A DNA stretch of 64,000 nucleotides, taken from assembly GCF_017813335.1 (NCBI RefSeq), contig NZ_JAGIYY010000003.1, forward strand, positions 248,001 to 312,000. The letters are read 5' to 3'. The notes under the pieces are model-generated. The model saw only the letters and a list, made by a program, of their open reading frames with translations, was not told where the DNA came from and made no database searches. Shown here one piece after another: positions 1-7,413 of the stretch. The stretch's first letter is position 1. Each line of letters opens with the position of its first letter. The DNA is from Tianweitania sediminis. Its GTDB lineage: Bacteria; Pseudomonadota; Alphaproteobacteria; Rhizobiales; Rhizobiaceae. Both the position numbers and the translations under genes were made by a program.

Positions 1-867
1 AATGCGCTGTCGCTAACGGCCTTCAACAAGGCGGGCGGGGTGACCTTCTGCCACCGCGAAGCGCACGTGATCGAAGACGAATGCGGTGCGCCGGAGTTCT
101 TTCTTGGCGGATCGCGCCTGCACGGGGTGGACGGGCCAGCGGGAAAAATGACCGCTGACACGCTGCAAAAGGCGATCGCTCGCTTCCCGGAAGGCTTCGT
201 TCACAGCGGCAGGCCGATGGGCGTGACGGTCACCCAGGCCACGGAGATCGGGACGCTTTATTCCCTGGCCGAACTCGACGCCATCAGCGCGGTATGCCGG
301 CAACACGATCTGCCGCTGCACATGGATGGCGCACGCTTCGCCAATGCGCTTGCAACGCTTCACGTTTCACCGGCGGAAATGACGTGGAAGCGCGGGGTCG
401 ACGTGGTGTCGTTCGGCGGAACCAAGAACGGCTGCTGGTGTGCGGAAGCCATCATCATCTTCGGCGACCGCTTCACGGGGGAACTCCCCTATATCCGCAA
501 GCGCGGTGCACAGCTGTTTTCAAAAACGCGCTTCATCGCAGCGCAGTTCGACGCTTATCTTCGCGATGATCTTTGGCTGCAAACCGCGCGCCACGCCAAC
601 GCCATGGCGCGGCAGCTTGCTGATATCCTGGCGCAGTCGCCCGGCGGCAGGCTCGGCTGGCAGCCAGAAGCCAACGAGGTGTTTGCCGTGCTATCCCCGA
701 CGGTTGCCGAGCGTCTCCAGGCGGCCGGCGCGGTGTTCTACCCCTGGAAGTTGCCTCGCACGAGCGACATCACCCTTCAAGAGGGCGAGCAACTGTACCG
801 GTTCGTCACCAGCTTTGCGACAACGTCGAGCGATCTCGACCAGGTTAGCCGCCTGCTTCGAAACTGA
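1..867 (+). CDS. Low-specificity L-threonine aldolase, 5'-truncated by window edge
   Basis: This PLP-dependent aldolase splits L-threonine or allo-threonine into glycine and acetaldehyde. The reading frame is open from base 1, so the N-terminus lies outside the window; 288 codons remain before the TGA at 865-867. The segment just inside the window (AHVIEDECGAPEFF) and the following GKM stretch match the family's substrate-pocket region. The lysine in SFGGTKNG is the expected Schiff-base residue, and the C-terminal small domain is complete. A strong hairpin terminator follows within 5 bases. The assignment rests on motif recognition; beta-eliminating lyases share the fold, but this pattern is typical of alphaproteobacterial threonine aldolases. 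Confidence 0.9.
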   Translation, partial: NALSLTAFNKAGGVTFCHREAHVIEDECGAPEFFLGGSRLHGVDGPAGKMTADTLQKAIARFPEGFVHSGRPMGVTVTQATEIGTLYSLAELDAISAVCRQHDLPLHMDGARFANALATLHVSPAEMTWKRGVDVVSFGGTKNGCWCAEAIIIFGDRFTGELPYIRKRGAQLFSKTRFIAAQFDAYLRDDLWLQTARHANAMARQLADILAQSPGGRLGWQPEANEVFAVLSPTVAERLQAAGAVFYPWKLPRTSDITLQEGEQLYRFVTSFATTSSDLDQVSRLLRN

Positions 868-870
868 CAA

Positions 871-898
871 AAAAACGGCGCCAAAAGGCGCCGTTTTT
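871..898. terminator. Bidirectional rho-independent terminator
   Basis: A perfect 12-bp stem (AAAAACGGCGCC and its complement) surrounds an AAAA loop, with a T run on the 3' side read from either strand. It lies between the converging threonine aldolase and hsp20 genes and would end both transcripts. Confidence 0.92.
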
Positions 899-917
899 GT
901 CCGCTACGACTTGAAGA

Positions 918-1382
918 TCAGGCAGCTTTCGCTTCGATCTGCTTGGAGGTGTTTGCCGCCGAGCCGATGGAAATCTTGCGAGGCTTCATTTCCTCCGGAA
1001 CGTTGCGCTTCAGCTCGATATGGAGCAGGCCGTTCTTGAGGTTGGCACCGCTGACTTCAACATGGTCTGCCAGCTGAAAACGACGCTCGAAGGTGCGCGA
1101 AGCGATACCGCGATAAAGCAGTTCAACGCCTTCTTCGCTTTCGGACTCGTTCTTTTCGCCCTTGATCGTCAGCACATTGCGGTGGGCCTCGATCGAGATT
1201 TCCTCATCCGAGAAGCCGGCCACCGCCATGGAGATGCGGTAAGCATCCGTGCCAGTGCGCTCGATGTTGTAGGGCGGATAGCTGGTGCCCGCGTCAGGCT
1301 GGCTCAGCGTGTCGAGCATGCCGAACAAGCGGTCGAAACCGACAGTGGAGCGGTAAAGCGGCGAAAAATCTACGTGACGCAT
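918..1382 (-). CDS. Small heat-shock protein, Hsp20/IbpA family
   Basis: This 154-residue protein has the alpha-crystallin fold of ATP-independent holdase chaperones that bind unfolding proteins in the cytoplasm. The N-terminus (MRHVDFSPLYRSTVGFDRLF) and YPPYNIE segment are characteristic of rhizobial IbpA-type proteins. The alpha-crystallin domain spans about residues 36-130, and a short C-terminal tail follows. I chose the ATG at 1382 because AGGAG lies eight bases upstream and homology begins there; a longer in-frame reading to 1466 runs through the leader RNA. The leader looks like a ROSE thermometer, which implies heat-induced translation. It converges on the threonine aldolase gene. Confidence 0.93.
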   Translation of the reverse strand: MRHVDFSPLYRSTVGFDRLFGMLDTLSQPDAGTSYPPYNIERTGTDAYRISMAVAGFSDEEISIEAHRNVLTIKGEKNESESEEGVELLYRGIASRTFERRFQLADHVEVSGANLKNGLLHIELKRNVPEEMKPRKISIGSAANTSKQIEAKAA

Positions 1383-1478
1383 GATGTGTTCTCCTGTGAG
1401 CAACAAGGTTTGCGTATGGCCGGTTGCAGAACCCACAAGGGCGTTCTTGCCAGCCAGCGGCCCCAAACAGGCGACCGC
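1383..1478 (-). promoter_or_regulatory. ROSE-like RNA thermometer in the hsp20 leader
   Basis: On the minus strand the bases before the hsp20 ATG read TTGCT (1403-1399), three bases, then AGGAG (1395-1391). This is the signature of ROSE elements, in which a UUGCU or UCGCU strand pairs imperfectly with the Shine-Dalgarno sequence at low temperature, including a G-G pair. Flanking TGTT/AACA can extend the helix. A CTTGAAA (about 1514-1508) and CCTATCC (1488-1482) resemble RpoH promoter parts but are about three bases too far apart. The 5' boundary is therefore inferred. ROSE control of rhizobial small heat-shock genes is established; this instance is a motif-level call. Confidence 0.68.
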
Positions 1479-1627
1479 AACGGATAGGTGGTGAGACCGA
1501 AAATCGGTTTCAAGAGGATTTTTTCAGTGCCGGTGCATGAAAATGAACACCGCCTAAACCGCTGTGTCCGGCCCTGTTCAGCCAACGGGGCCTAGAAGCC
1601 CGCCAGCGGCAATGGAGCTCTTCCGTG

Positions 1628-1712
1628 CTGCTGGATGCAGCTTCGGGTGCTACCGTCCCTTCCGCTCGGTGCTGCAAGCCGGGAGCGCCGAAAGGTGCTT
1701 CCGGCTTTCCTT
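1628..1712. other. Structured intergenic stretch of unknown role
   Basis: The DNA between hsp20 and the candidate sRNA carries strong secondary structure. One hairpin is GCTGC-TGGAT-GCAGC (about 1628-1642). A second has a 13-bp stem with a GAAA tetraloop (1677-1706, two G-U pairs on the plus strand) and is followed by TTCCTTTG. No convincing ORF covers it. It could be the end of a plus-strand noncoding RNA, a processed leader, or a palindromic intergenic repeat. Confidence 0.4.
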
Positions 1713-1730
1713 TGCTCAGCCCCAGAAAAG

Positions 1731-1841
1731 AAAAAAGCCCGATCGCAAGGACCGGGCTGAGTTGATGGAGTGCCTAAAAGGCTAACCTCCAGAGGGGAAC
1801 ACTCGCGGGCGCTAATGGGAGGAGAACGCGCCCGGGAGATG
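1731..1841 (-). ncRNA. Candidate trans-acting sRNA, AbcR-like, with exposed anti-Shine-Dalgarno loop
   Basis: About 111 nt on the minus strand have all parts of a Hfq-type sRNA. A CTTGAT/17/CCATAT promoter lies just upstream. The first hairpin has a 7-bp CGGGCGC/GCGCCCG stem whose 15-nt loop shows CTCCTCCC (1824-1817), an anti-Shine-Dalgarno sequence. A second unpaired C/U stretch and a small GCC/GGC hairpin follow. A terminator stem AGCCCG/CGGGCT (1758-1736) ends with a U tract. It lies directly downstream of lsrB/vtlR. Known AbcR sRNAs in Brucella and Agrobacterium have such loops and VtlR controls one of them. The family assignment is inference from layout, not alignment. Confidence 0.7.
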
Positions 1842-1847
1842 ACGGTG

Positions 1848-1876
1848 ATATGGGCCGCTTCTGCTTAAACATCAAG
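1848..1876 (-). promoter_or_regulatory. Promoter of the candidate sRNA
   Basis: The minus strand carries CTTGAT (1876-1871), exactly 17 bases, then CCATAT (1853-1848). This fits the alphaproteobacterial housekeeping consensus (CTTGAC-N17-CTATAT). Transcription would begin near 1841, just before the anti-Shine-Dalgarno hairpin. Confidence 0.6.
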
Positions 1877-1903
1877 CAGGCTGTTTTGCATTGCACCCAT
1901 GCA
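1861..1903 (-). promoter_or_regulatory. Two LysR-type dyads upstream of the sRNA
   Basis: TGCAT-N7-ATGCA (1887-1903) is centred about 54 bases upstream of the inferred sRNA start. CTGCTT-N7-AAGCAG (1861-1879) overlaps the -35 box. Both are perfect, both have seven-base spacers, and their centres are 25 bases apart. LysR regulators typically use a recognition site near -60 and an activation site near -35. The adjacent LysR gene (2064-2960) is the obvious candidate regulator; binding itself is inference. Confidence 0.5.
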
Positions 1904-2063
1904 GAAACACAAGAACTGTGCATACTGCCAACCAACGATGCAATGAGTGATGATCGCGCTCGCACAAGCGTGCCGCACGAGCGCAAAGCCGGATGCCCAA
2001 CAACCCAGATTGCATGATTATTGTTCCCGCCCCGGTGTTGCGGCCGCGGGAAGATGCACAGCA

Positions 2064-2960
2064 TCAAAACGCCCAGCTGCGCGCCTTTGACAGAAGAAAG
2101 TCGCGGAAGACATGCAGCTTTGCCTGCTGCTTCAGGGCGTCGGGGTAAGCAAAATAGGTGTCATAGGAAGGCACCTCGGTTTCCGGCATCAGCTGCACGA
2201 GATTGGCTTCCTTTTCCGCCAGGTAGTCCGGCAGCATCGCCACGCCTGCGCCTCGCTGGACTGCACGCTTGATCGACAGGATATCGTTGATCTGCAGTGT
2301 CGCGAACCGGCGCGCGCCTTCCGGCTTTCCGGCTGTTTCAAGCCAGTTGAGGTCGGTCAGGTGAGAGGGCACGGGCTCTCCGAAGGTGACGATCCGGTGG
2401 TTGTCGAGATCGGCGACGCTTTCGGGTCTGCCATGCTTGGCGATGTAGGCCGGCGACGCGTAAAGATGAAAATGCACCGTAAAAAGCCGCCGTTGAATAA
2501 GATCCGGCTGCTGCGGCTGGCGGAGGCGGATCGCGCAATCCGCATGGCGTAGCGTGAGATCGAGCTCCTCATTGGCCAGCAGGATCTGGAGTTGTATTTC
2601 CGGATAAAGGTCGATGAACTCCTGCACCCGCTCCGTCAGCCAGCCAGCGCCCAAGCCGACCGTTGTGGTGACGCGCAGGACACCCGACGGGCGATCCTTT
2701 GCTTCCACCAGCTGGGTGCGCACGTTTTCCAGCTTCATCAGCACTTCATGTGCTGTCCGGAAAAGAAGTTCGCCCTGTTCCGTCAGCACCAGGCCGCGGG
2801 CATGACGGTGGAACAAGGGCACGCCGACATCGTGTTCCAGCGCGCTGACCTGGCGTGAGATGGCCGATTGCGACAAGCGCAGTTTCTCAGCGGCATGCGT
2901 GAACGAGCCTGCTTCAGCTGCGGCGTGGAAGACCCGCAGCTTGTCCCAATCGAGCGCCAT
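2064..2960 (-). CDS. lsrB: LysR-family transcriptional regulator, LsrB/VtlR type
   Basis: This 298-residue regulator has an N-terminal winged helix-turn-helix (residues 1-60; the segment SQSAISRQVSALE contains the recognition helix) and a two-lobed effector domain from about residue 90. The opening MALDWDKLRVFHAAAEAGSF is nearly diagnostic for the rhizobial LsrB/Brucella VtlR group. These proteins control LPS or redox genes and, in Brucella, the sRNA AbcR2. It is co-oriented with trxB, which ends 39 bases upstream, matching the conserved lsrB-trxB arrangement. The candidate sRNA with LysR-like dyads lies just downstream. The ATG at 2960 is the natural start. Confidence 0.9.
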   Translation of the reverse strand: MALDWDKLRVFHAAAEAGSFTHAAEKLRLSQSAISRQVSALEHDVGVPLFHRHARGLVLTEQGELLFRTAHEVLMKLENVRTQLVEAKDRPSGVLRVTTTVGLGAGWLTERVQEFIDLYPEIQLQILLANEELDLTLRHADCAIRLRQPQQPDLIQRRLFTVHFHLYASPAYIAKHGRPESVADLDNHRIVTFGEPVPSHLTDLNWLETAGKPEGARRFATLQINDILSIKRAVQRGAGVAMLPDYLAEKEANLVQLMPETEVPSYDTYFAYPDALKQQAKLHVFRDFLLSKARSWAF

Positions 2961-2999
2961 CTTGTTTCCCCTCCGGCGCCCCTCTGCGCCGGCTTCTTC

Positions 3000-3974
3000 T
3001 TATTCTGCGGCTTCGCGGTGCACTTCGAGCCCTGCCAGGTAGCGCTCCGCCTCGAGCGCTGCCATGCAACCCATTCCCGCAGCCGTCACCGCCTGTCGGT
3101 AAATGTCGTCCGTCACATCGCCGGCGGCAAACACACCTGGGACAGACGTCGCGGTCGAATCAGCGGCCGTCCACAGGTAGCCGTTCGGCTTCATCTTGAG
3201 CTTGCCCTGAAACAGTTCCGTGGCAGGCGCATGACCGATCGCAACAAAAACGCCGTCCACCGGCATTTCCTCCACGGCACCTGTGCGGATATTCTTCAGC
3301 CGAATGCCGGTGACCGACGGCGGAAGAGGCTTCTGAGCCTGTTTGCCGACAATCTCGTCCACCACCGTGTCCCACAACACGGTGACGTTGTCCTTCGCCA
3401 TGAGCCGTTCGCGCAGGATGCGCTCGGAGCGGAATTCGTTGCGACGATGAATAACGGTGACGTGGCGCGCGAGGTTCGACAGGTAAAGCGCTTCCTCAAC
3501 CGCGGAATTGCCGCCGCCGACCACCACCACGTCCTTGCCGCGGTAAAAGAAGCCGTCGCAGGTGGCACAAGCGGAAACGCCAAAGCCCATGAAGGCTGTT
3601 TCACTAGGCAAGCCGAGCCATTTCGCCTGTGCTCCGGTGGCAATCACCAGCGCATCACACGTGTAAACGGTGCCGGAATCGCCGATCAGCCGAAACGGGC
3701 GCACATCAAGATCCACCGAGGTGATCAGGTCGCTCACCATCTCGGTGCCGACATGCTCGGCCTGTTTTTGCATTTCGCCCATTAACCAGGGTCCCTGTAC
3801 GGGATCGGCAAAGCCGGGGTAGTTTTCGACGTCCGTGGTGATCATCAACTGGCCGCCCTGCTGCATGCCGGCGATCAGCATGGGCTTCAGCATGGCACGC
3901 GCAGCATAGATCGCGGCTGTGTAGCCGGCCGGACCCGATCCGATGATCGCAACAGGAGCGTGACGCGTCGCCAT
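3000..3974 (-). CDS. trxB: Thioredoxin-disulfide reductase
   Basis: This FAD enzyme transfers electrons from NADPH to thioredoxin in the cytoplasm. The 324-residue product has the usual length. It has a GSGPAGYTAA FAD-binding motif at residues 12-21, the redox-active CATC at about 136-139, a GGGNSAVEEA NADPH motif at 153-162, and the C-terminal GDV flavin motif. I set the start at the ATG at 3974, where homology begins, with AAAGG about nine bases upstream; longer readings would run into the promoter of lrp. It is followed by lsrB and is divergent from lrp across about 200 bases. Confidence 0.97.
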   Translation of the reverse strand: MATRHAPVAIIGSGPAGYTAAIYAARAMLKPMLIAGMQQGGQLMITTDVENYPGFADPVQGPWLMGEMQKQAEHVGTEMVSDLITSVDLDVRPFRLIGDSGTVYTCDALVIATGAQAKWLGLPSETAFMGFGVSACATCDGFFYRGKDVVVVGGGNSAVEEALYLSNLARHVTVIHRRNEFRSERILRERLMAKDNVTVLWDTVVDEIVGKQAQKPLPPSVTGIRLKNIRTGAVEEMPVDGVFVAIGHAPATELFQGKLKMKPNGYLWTAADSTATSVPGVFAAGDVTDDIYRQAVTAAGMGCMAALEAERYLAGLEVHREAAE

Positions 3975-4177
3975 AGGGAATGCCTTTCGTAGCCGTTGCT
4001 TGGGGCAACAGCCAAACCATATCTGGTGCGAATGTAAGGCTTGGCACCGATCCCTTGCAAGGCAAGCATGGCCTTTGTCCACGCCCGGATCGGCACGCCG
4101 CGCTAGGCTTGGCAACAAGATTGCGTTATGCAGCCCTGCGGTTCCGCCGCAGTGCACAATGCTGTTCGGCGAGCGCC

Positions 4178-4669
4178 ATGCCCCAAAAAATCGATCTCGA
4201 CGCCATCGACTGGAAGATCCTGCGGGAGTTGCAGGACGATGGCCGCATGACGAATGTGGAACTGTCGCGGCGCGTCGGGATCTCGGCGCCACCCTGTTTA
4301 CGGCGTGTGAAGCGGCTCGAAGACAGCGGCATCATCCGGCAATATCGGGCGCTGCTCGACCATTCCGCCCTTGGCATGACAGTTGTGGCTTTCGCGCTGG
4401 TGGGCTTGAACCGACAGTCCGACGCCGACCTCAAGGCGTTTTCCAAGCTCGTGCAGGATTGGCCGATCGTCAGAACTGCCTGGATGGTGTCGGGGGATTC
4501 CGACTTCTTTCTTCATTGCGTCACGACTGATCTCGCAACCTTCCAGTCCTTCGTGATTGAGGTTCTGACCTCCGCGCCTAATGTCGACACCGTCCGCACC
4601 GCGCTCACTATCCGGCAGGTGAAGGATGAAGGGATGATCGCCGTAGACGATGCCATGGCGGCTTTCTAG
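4178..4669 (+). CDS. Lrp/AsnC-family transcriptional regulator
   Basis: The 163-residue protein has an N-terminal helix-turn-helix (about residues 5-60; NVELSRRVGISAPPCLRRV) and a C-terminal RAM/AsnC ligand domain (about 70-150). Lrp family members sense amino acids and form octamers. The ATG at 4178 was chosen because KIDLDAIDWKIL is the normal family opening. It is divergent from trxB, as in other Rhizobiales, and may share regulation with it. Its stop codon overlaps the stop of the converging glycosyltransferase within the palindrome CTAG (4666-4669). Confidence 0.9.
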   Translation: MPQKIDLDAIDWKILRELQDDGRMTNVELSRRVGISAPPCLRRVKRLEDSGIIRQYRALLDHSALGMTVVAFALVGLNRQSDADLKAFSKLVQDWPIVRTAWMVSGDSDFFLHCVTTDLATFQSFVIEVLTSAPNVDTVRTALTIRQVKDEGMIAVDDAMAAF

Positions 4670-5607
4670 GCAAACAGTTCCGCCACCCGCCGCAGGAAAC
4701 CTGCGTTTACGGCTTCAAACCGAGCCCTGGCCGCTTCTCCGAGGCGCTGCTTTTCAGCTTCTGGCATGGCAAGGATGCGCTCGACTGCCGCGTCGAAAGC
4801 GTGGGGATCCACGTAAAAGTTAGTGCCGAGGTGGCGCGGCTCGCTTCGCCCGAACGGGACGAGAACGCCGCAACTGGCATCAACATGCTCGTTCATGGGC
4901 GCGGCATCGGTGGTGAGAACAAGTGCCCCGACCGACAATCCCTCGAGGATGTGGTGCCCCCAGCCCTCCGAGCGTGACGGACAAAGATGCACGCCGCATC
5001 CGTTCTGGAGCGCCTGCAGCGCCTGATCGTCCATATAGCCGGAGATCAGTTGCACATTCGCGGGCAAACGGCTCGAGACGTTCACCTGTTTTTGCACCAG
5101 AAACAATTCGGGCCATTCGGGATGGCGCGCCCAGGCGGCAAGCACATCTTCCGTGCCTTTCAGCGTGGATCCGCCAGCAAGGTGGAAGAAGCGCCCGAAA
5201 TCCTTCTGAACACCCGTCAGCAATCGGTCCGGCGATGAGAAGCCGAGATAGCTGGTGCGCACGCCGAGCTCACGGAAGATCGCTTCCGCATGGCGGCTTT
5301 TCGCAAGCACGTGCTCGACATGCCGCAGCCGCCCGATCTGTCGCCGCGGAAAGCGCTCCTGGTTGGGGATGAGCCATGTTTCGTTCGCCGCGCCGAACCA
5401 CGCGGGATGCGCCCGCTCCAGGTGGACGATGCGACGGCCGCGTTTGGTGCCACGGATTCGCTCCAAAAACGAGCGCTCCTTCAGGGTGGCGTAGTCCGCC
5501 TGAAGACCAGCATCCGCCAAGGCATCGCGGAGGATAGCGGCGTCGCGTGTCAGTCCATAGCTGTTCGCCTTGCCGAGGATCAGCATCTCTGCGACCGGGC
5601 GCGTCAC
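4666..5607 (-). CDS. Glycosyltransferase, GT4-like
   Basis: The 313-residue product lacks an obvious acceptor-binding N-domain signature but has a GT-B C-terminal half. LHLAGGSTLKGTEDVL-type residues near 150-165 and SRSEGWGHHILEGLSVGALV near 220-240 form the nucleotide-sugar E-x7-E motif. It is cytoplasmic with no membrane segment. I prefer the GTG at 5607, which overlaps the upstream stop as GTGA and has GGAGAA eight bases upstream, over an ATG-less longer reading to 5625. It is translationally coupled to lpcC, so a role in LPS or another surface glycan is likely. Sugar specificity cannot be read. Confidence 0.8.
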   Translation of the reverse strand: MTRPVAEMLILGKANSYGLTRDAAILRDALADAGLQADYATLKERSFLERIRGTKRGRRIVHLERAHPAWFGAANETWLIPNQERFPRRQIGRLRHVEHVLAKSRHAEAIFRELGVRTSYLGFSSPDRLLTGVQKDFGRFFHLAGGSTLKGTEDVLAAWARHPEWPELFLVQKQVNVSSRLPANVQLISGYMDDQALQALQNGCGVHLCPSRSEGWGHHILEGLSVGALVLTTDAAPMNEHVDASCGVLVPFGRSEPRHLGTNFYVDPHAFDAAVERILAMPEAEKQRLGEAARARFEAVNAGFLRRVAELFA

Positions 5608-6746
5608 GGCGCTTCTCCCTGCCAAAGGCGATCATAAACAGCGCGGATCGCATCCGCTTCGCGTTGAAGCGGAAATGTCGCGCGCACATGCGCGAGTGCC
5701 GCCATCCCGTGAAACTCGGCAAGGCCAGGGGTCTCGAGGTAAGGCTGGATGGCGGCGCGTAGCGCGCCCGCGTCGCCGGCTGGCACTACCTGCCCTGTTC
5801 GGTCCGGCAGGATCATCTCGGCATAAGCGCCGGCGTCGCTTGCGACAACCGCAGCACCGCAGGCCATCGCTTCAAGCGGAGTGAGCCCGAAGCCCTCGTT
5901 GCGCGACGGCGCGACATACAAGGTCAGGCGCTGATACCACGGCTTGATGTCAGGAACTTCCCCCAAGAAAAGGATGCGATCCGCCAGCCCGGCAGCCCGT
6001 ATCCGCGCCTGAAGATCGGCCGCAAAGGCCTGGTGTTCCGCCGTAACGCGCCCGGTAATGATCGCGGTCCAGCCAGGATGCTGGGGCAGAAGGTCGAGCA
6101 TCGCCTCGACAAACAGGTCGGTGCCCTTCTGCGGACGGATACGGCCAAAGCAGCCGATCAGCTTGTGCCCCAAGAAGCCTGCTTCCGCGACTGCCCGATC
6201 GCGGTTGACCGCTGGCGTGAAGGTTCCGAGGTCAATGCCGTGCAGCACAACCGTGTGAGGGACCCGGAGAAACCGGCCGGAGCGCGCGCTGGTCGCGATC
6301 ACGGCATCCATGCGTGCAATCAGCCACCTGGTGAACGGCTTGTGGTGGCGCTGCGCGGCAGACGTGAACACGATCTTCAAAGGCGCCCGGAAAAGATCTC
6401 GCAAAAGGAGGCCGCCGATCATCTCGACATTGCGACGCGCGTGCCAGATGCGGAATGACCGTGCTTCAGGCCGTCGAAGAAGCCCAGGCACCTGCTTCCA
6501 GCGCATTCGGGGCACGTGGGGTGTCAAGCCTGTGCCGAGGCTTGCAATCGGAAGCGTGCGGGCCTGCAGCGGCACGAGCTGGATGATCGTGCTGGTGACC
6601 CCCGAAAGCCGCTTCTTGAAATTGGGCGCCACAACAAGAAGGCGCCCGACGTCGATGTCGCGCGCCTTTTCTTTTGCTGCGGTCGGCCGCTGGTCAGCCA
6701 AAGCGGACGTCGACAACCTCGTAGCCGCGAGGGCCGCCGGGCGCAT
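5604..6746 (-). CDS. lpcC: LPS core mannosyltransferase-like glycosyltransferase (LpcC family)
   Basis: This GT4 enzyme resembles rhizobial LpcC, which adds mannose to the inner Kdo of the LPS core. The stretch [20 protein letters not shown] near residue 45, [19 protein letters not shown], and the donor-binding segment [18 protein letters not shown] near 290 match that group. As drawn, the ATG at 6746 overlaps greA by 53 bases with GAGGT close upstream. A TTG at 6701 would reduce the overlap to eight bases and still keep all conserved sequence, so the start is uncertain. The next glycosyltransferase follows with a 4-base overlap. Confidence 0.85.
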   Translation of the reverse strand: MRPAALAATRLSTSALADQRPTAAKEKARDIDVGRLLVVAPNFKKRLSGVTSTIIQLVPLQARTLPIASLGTGLTPHVPRMRWKQVPGLLRRPEARSFRIWHARRNVEMIGGLLLRDLFRAPLKIVFTSAAQRHHKPFTRWLIARMDAVIATSARSGRFLRVPHTVVLHGIDLGTFTPAVNRDRAVAEAGFLGHKLIGCFGRIRPQKGTDLFVEAMLDLLPQHPGWTAIITGRVTAEHQAFAADLQARIRAAGLADRILFLGEVPDIKPWYQRLTLYVAPSRNEGFGLTPLEAMACGAAVVASDAGAYAEMILPDRTGQVVPAGDAGALRAAIQPYLETPGLAEFHGMAALAHVRATFPLQREADAIRAVYDRLWQGEAP

Positions 6747-7167
6747 TGACCTCGATCGTGTCGCCGAGCTTCTTCCCGATCAGCGCCCGCGCGATTGGCG
6801 AGGAGATGGAGATGCGGCCAAGCTTCACATCCGCTTCCTGGTCGCCCACGATCTGGTAGGTCTTGGTTTCTTCCGTGTCCTCGTCAACAAGCTCGACCGT
6901 TGCGCCGAACTTCACCGTGTCGCCGGACAGCTTGGAAACATCAATCACCTCGGCCCGCGCGATGAGATCTTCCAGCTCATTGATGCGGCCTTCGTTCAGG
7001 CTCTGCGCTTCCTTGGCCGAGTGATACTCCGCGTTCTCCGAAAGATCGCCATGGGCGCGCGCCTCGGAGATGGCTTCGATGATCCGTGGACGCTCGTCTT
7101 GCTGGCGCCACCGAAGCTCTTCCTTGAGGCTCGTGAAGCCGCCGTTGGTCATCGGCACCTTGTTCAT
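6694..7167 (-). CDS. greA: Transcription elongation factor GreA
   Basis: GreA rescues arrested RNA polymerase by stimulating cleavage of backtracked RNA. The 157-residue protein has the N-terminal coiled coil with the acidic tip ([14 protein letters not shown], residues about 45-58) and the C-terminal FKBP-like domain ([18 protein letters not shown]). The start MNKVPMT is the usual alphaproteobacterial form, with GGAGGG upstream. The 33 extra in-frame residues upstream are not conserved. The gene probably heads a transcript through lpcC and the second glycosyltransferase. Confidence 0.96.
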   Translation of the reverse strand: MNKVPMTNGGFTSLKEELRWRQQDERPRIIEAISEARAHGDLSENAEYHSAKEAQSLNEGRINELEDLIARAEVIDVSKLSGDTVKFGATVELVDEDTEETKTYQIVGDQEADVKLGRISISSPIARALIGKKLGDTIEVNAPGGPRGYEVVDVRFG

Positions 7168-7413
7168 TCCCGTCCCTCCGTCATCCGACCCTTGTTTCTG
7201 GTCGGCTACCGCGCCTTGAGCGGTACAAAAGAAAACGGCCCGGTAGCGCGTGGCTAGCGGACCCAAATCGGCGTGCTCGAAACAATATAGCGAAGGATTT
7301 TCACGATTCCACGTCTATTTGCTACGGTTCTTCGCAGGCCCCGAGGATAGTCGGCCGCAGTCTCCTGACAACGGTGACTTGGCGAAGCATCGGTGTTTCA
7401 GCTACAGCGCGGC

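Noticed and set aside
1482-1514. A confident RpoH promoter for hsp20
   Set aside because: CTTGAAA and CCTATCC are separated by about 20 bases, longer than the usual spacing, so I did not list it as a feature.
1774-2067. A 97-codon ORF on the minus strand downstream of lsrB
   Set aside because: It covers the sRNA promoter and hairpin, lacks a ribosome-binding site, and has no protein-like pattern.
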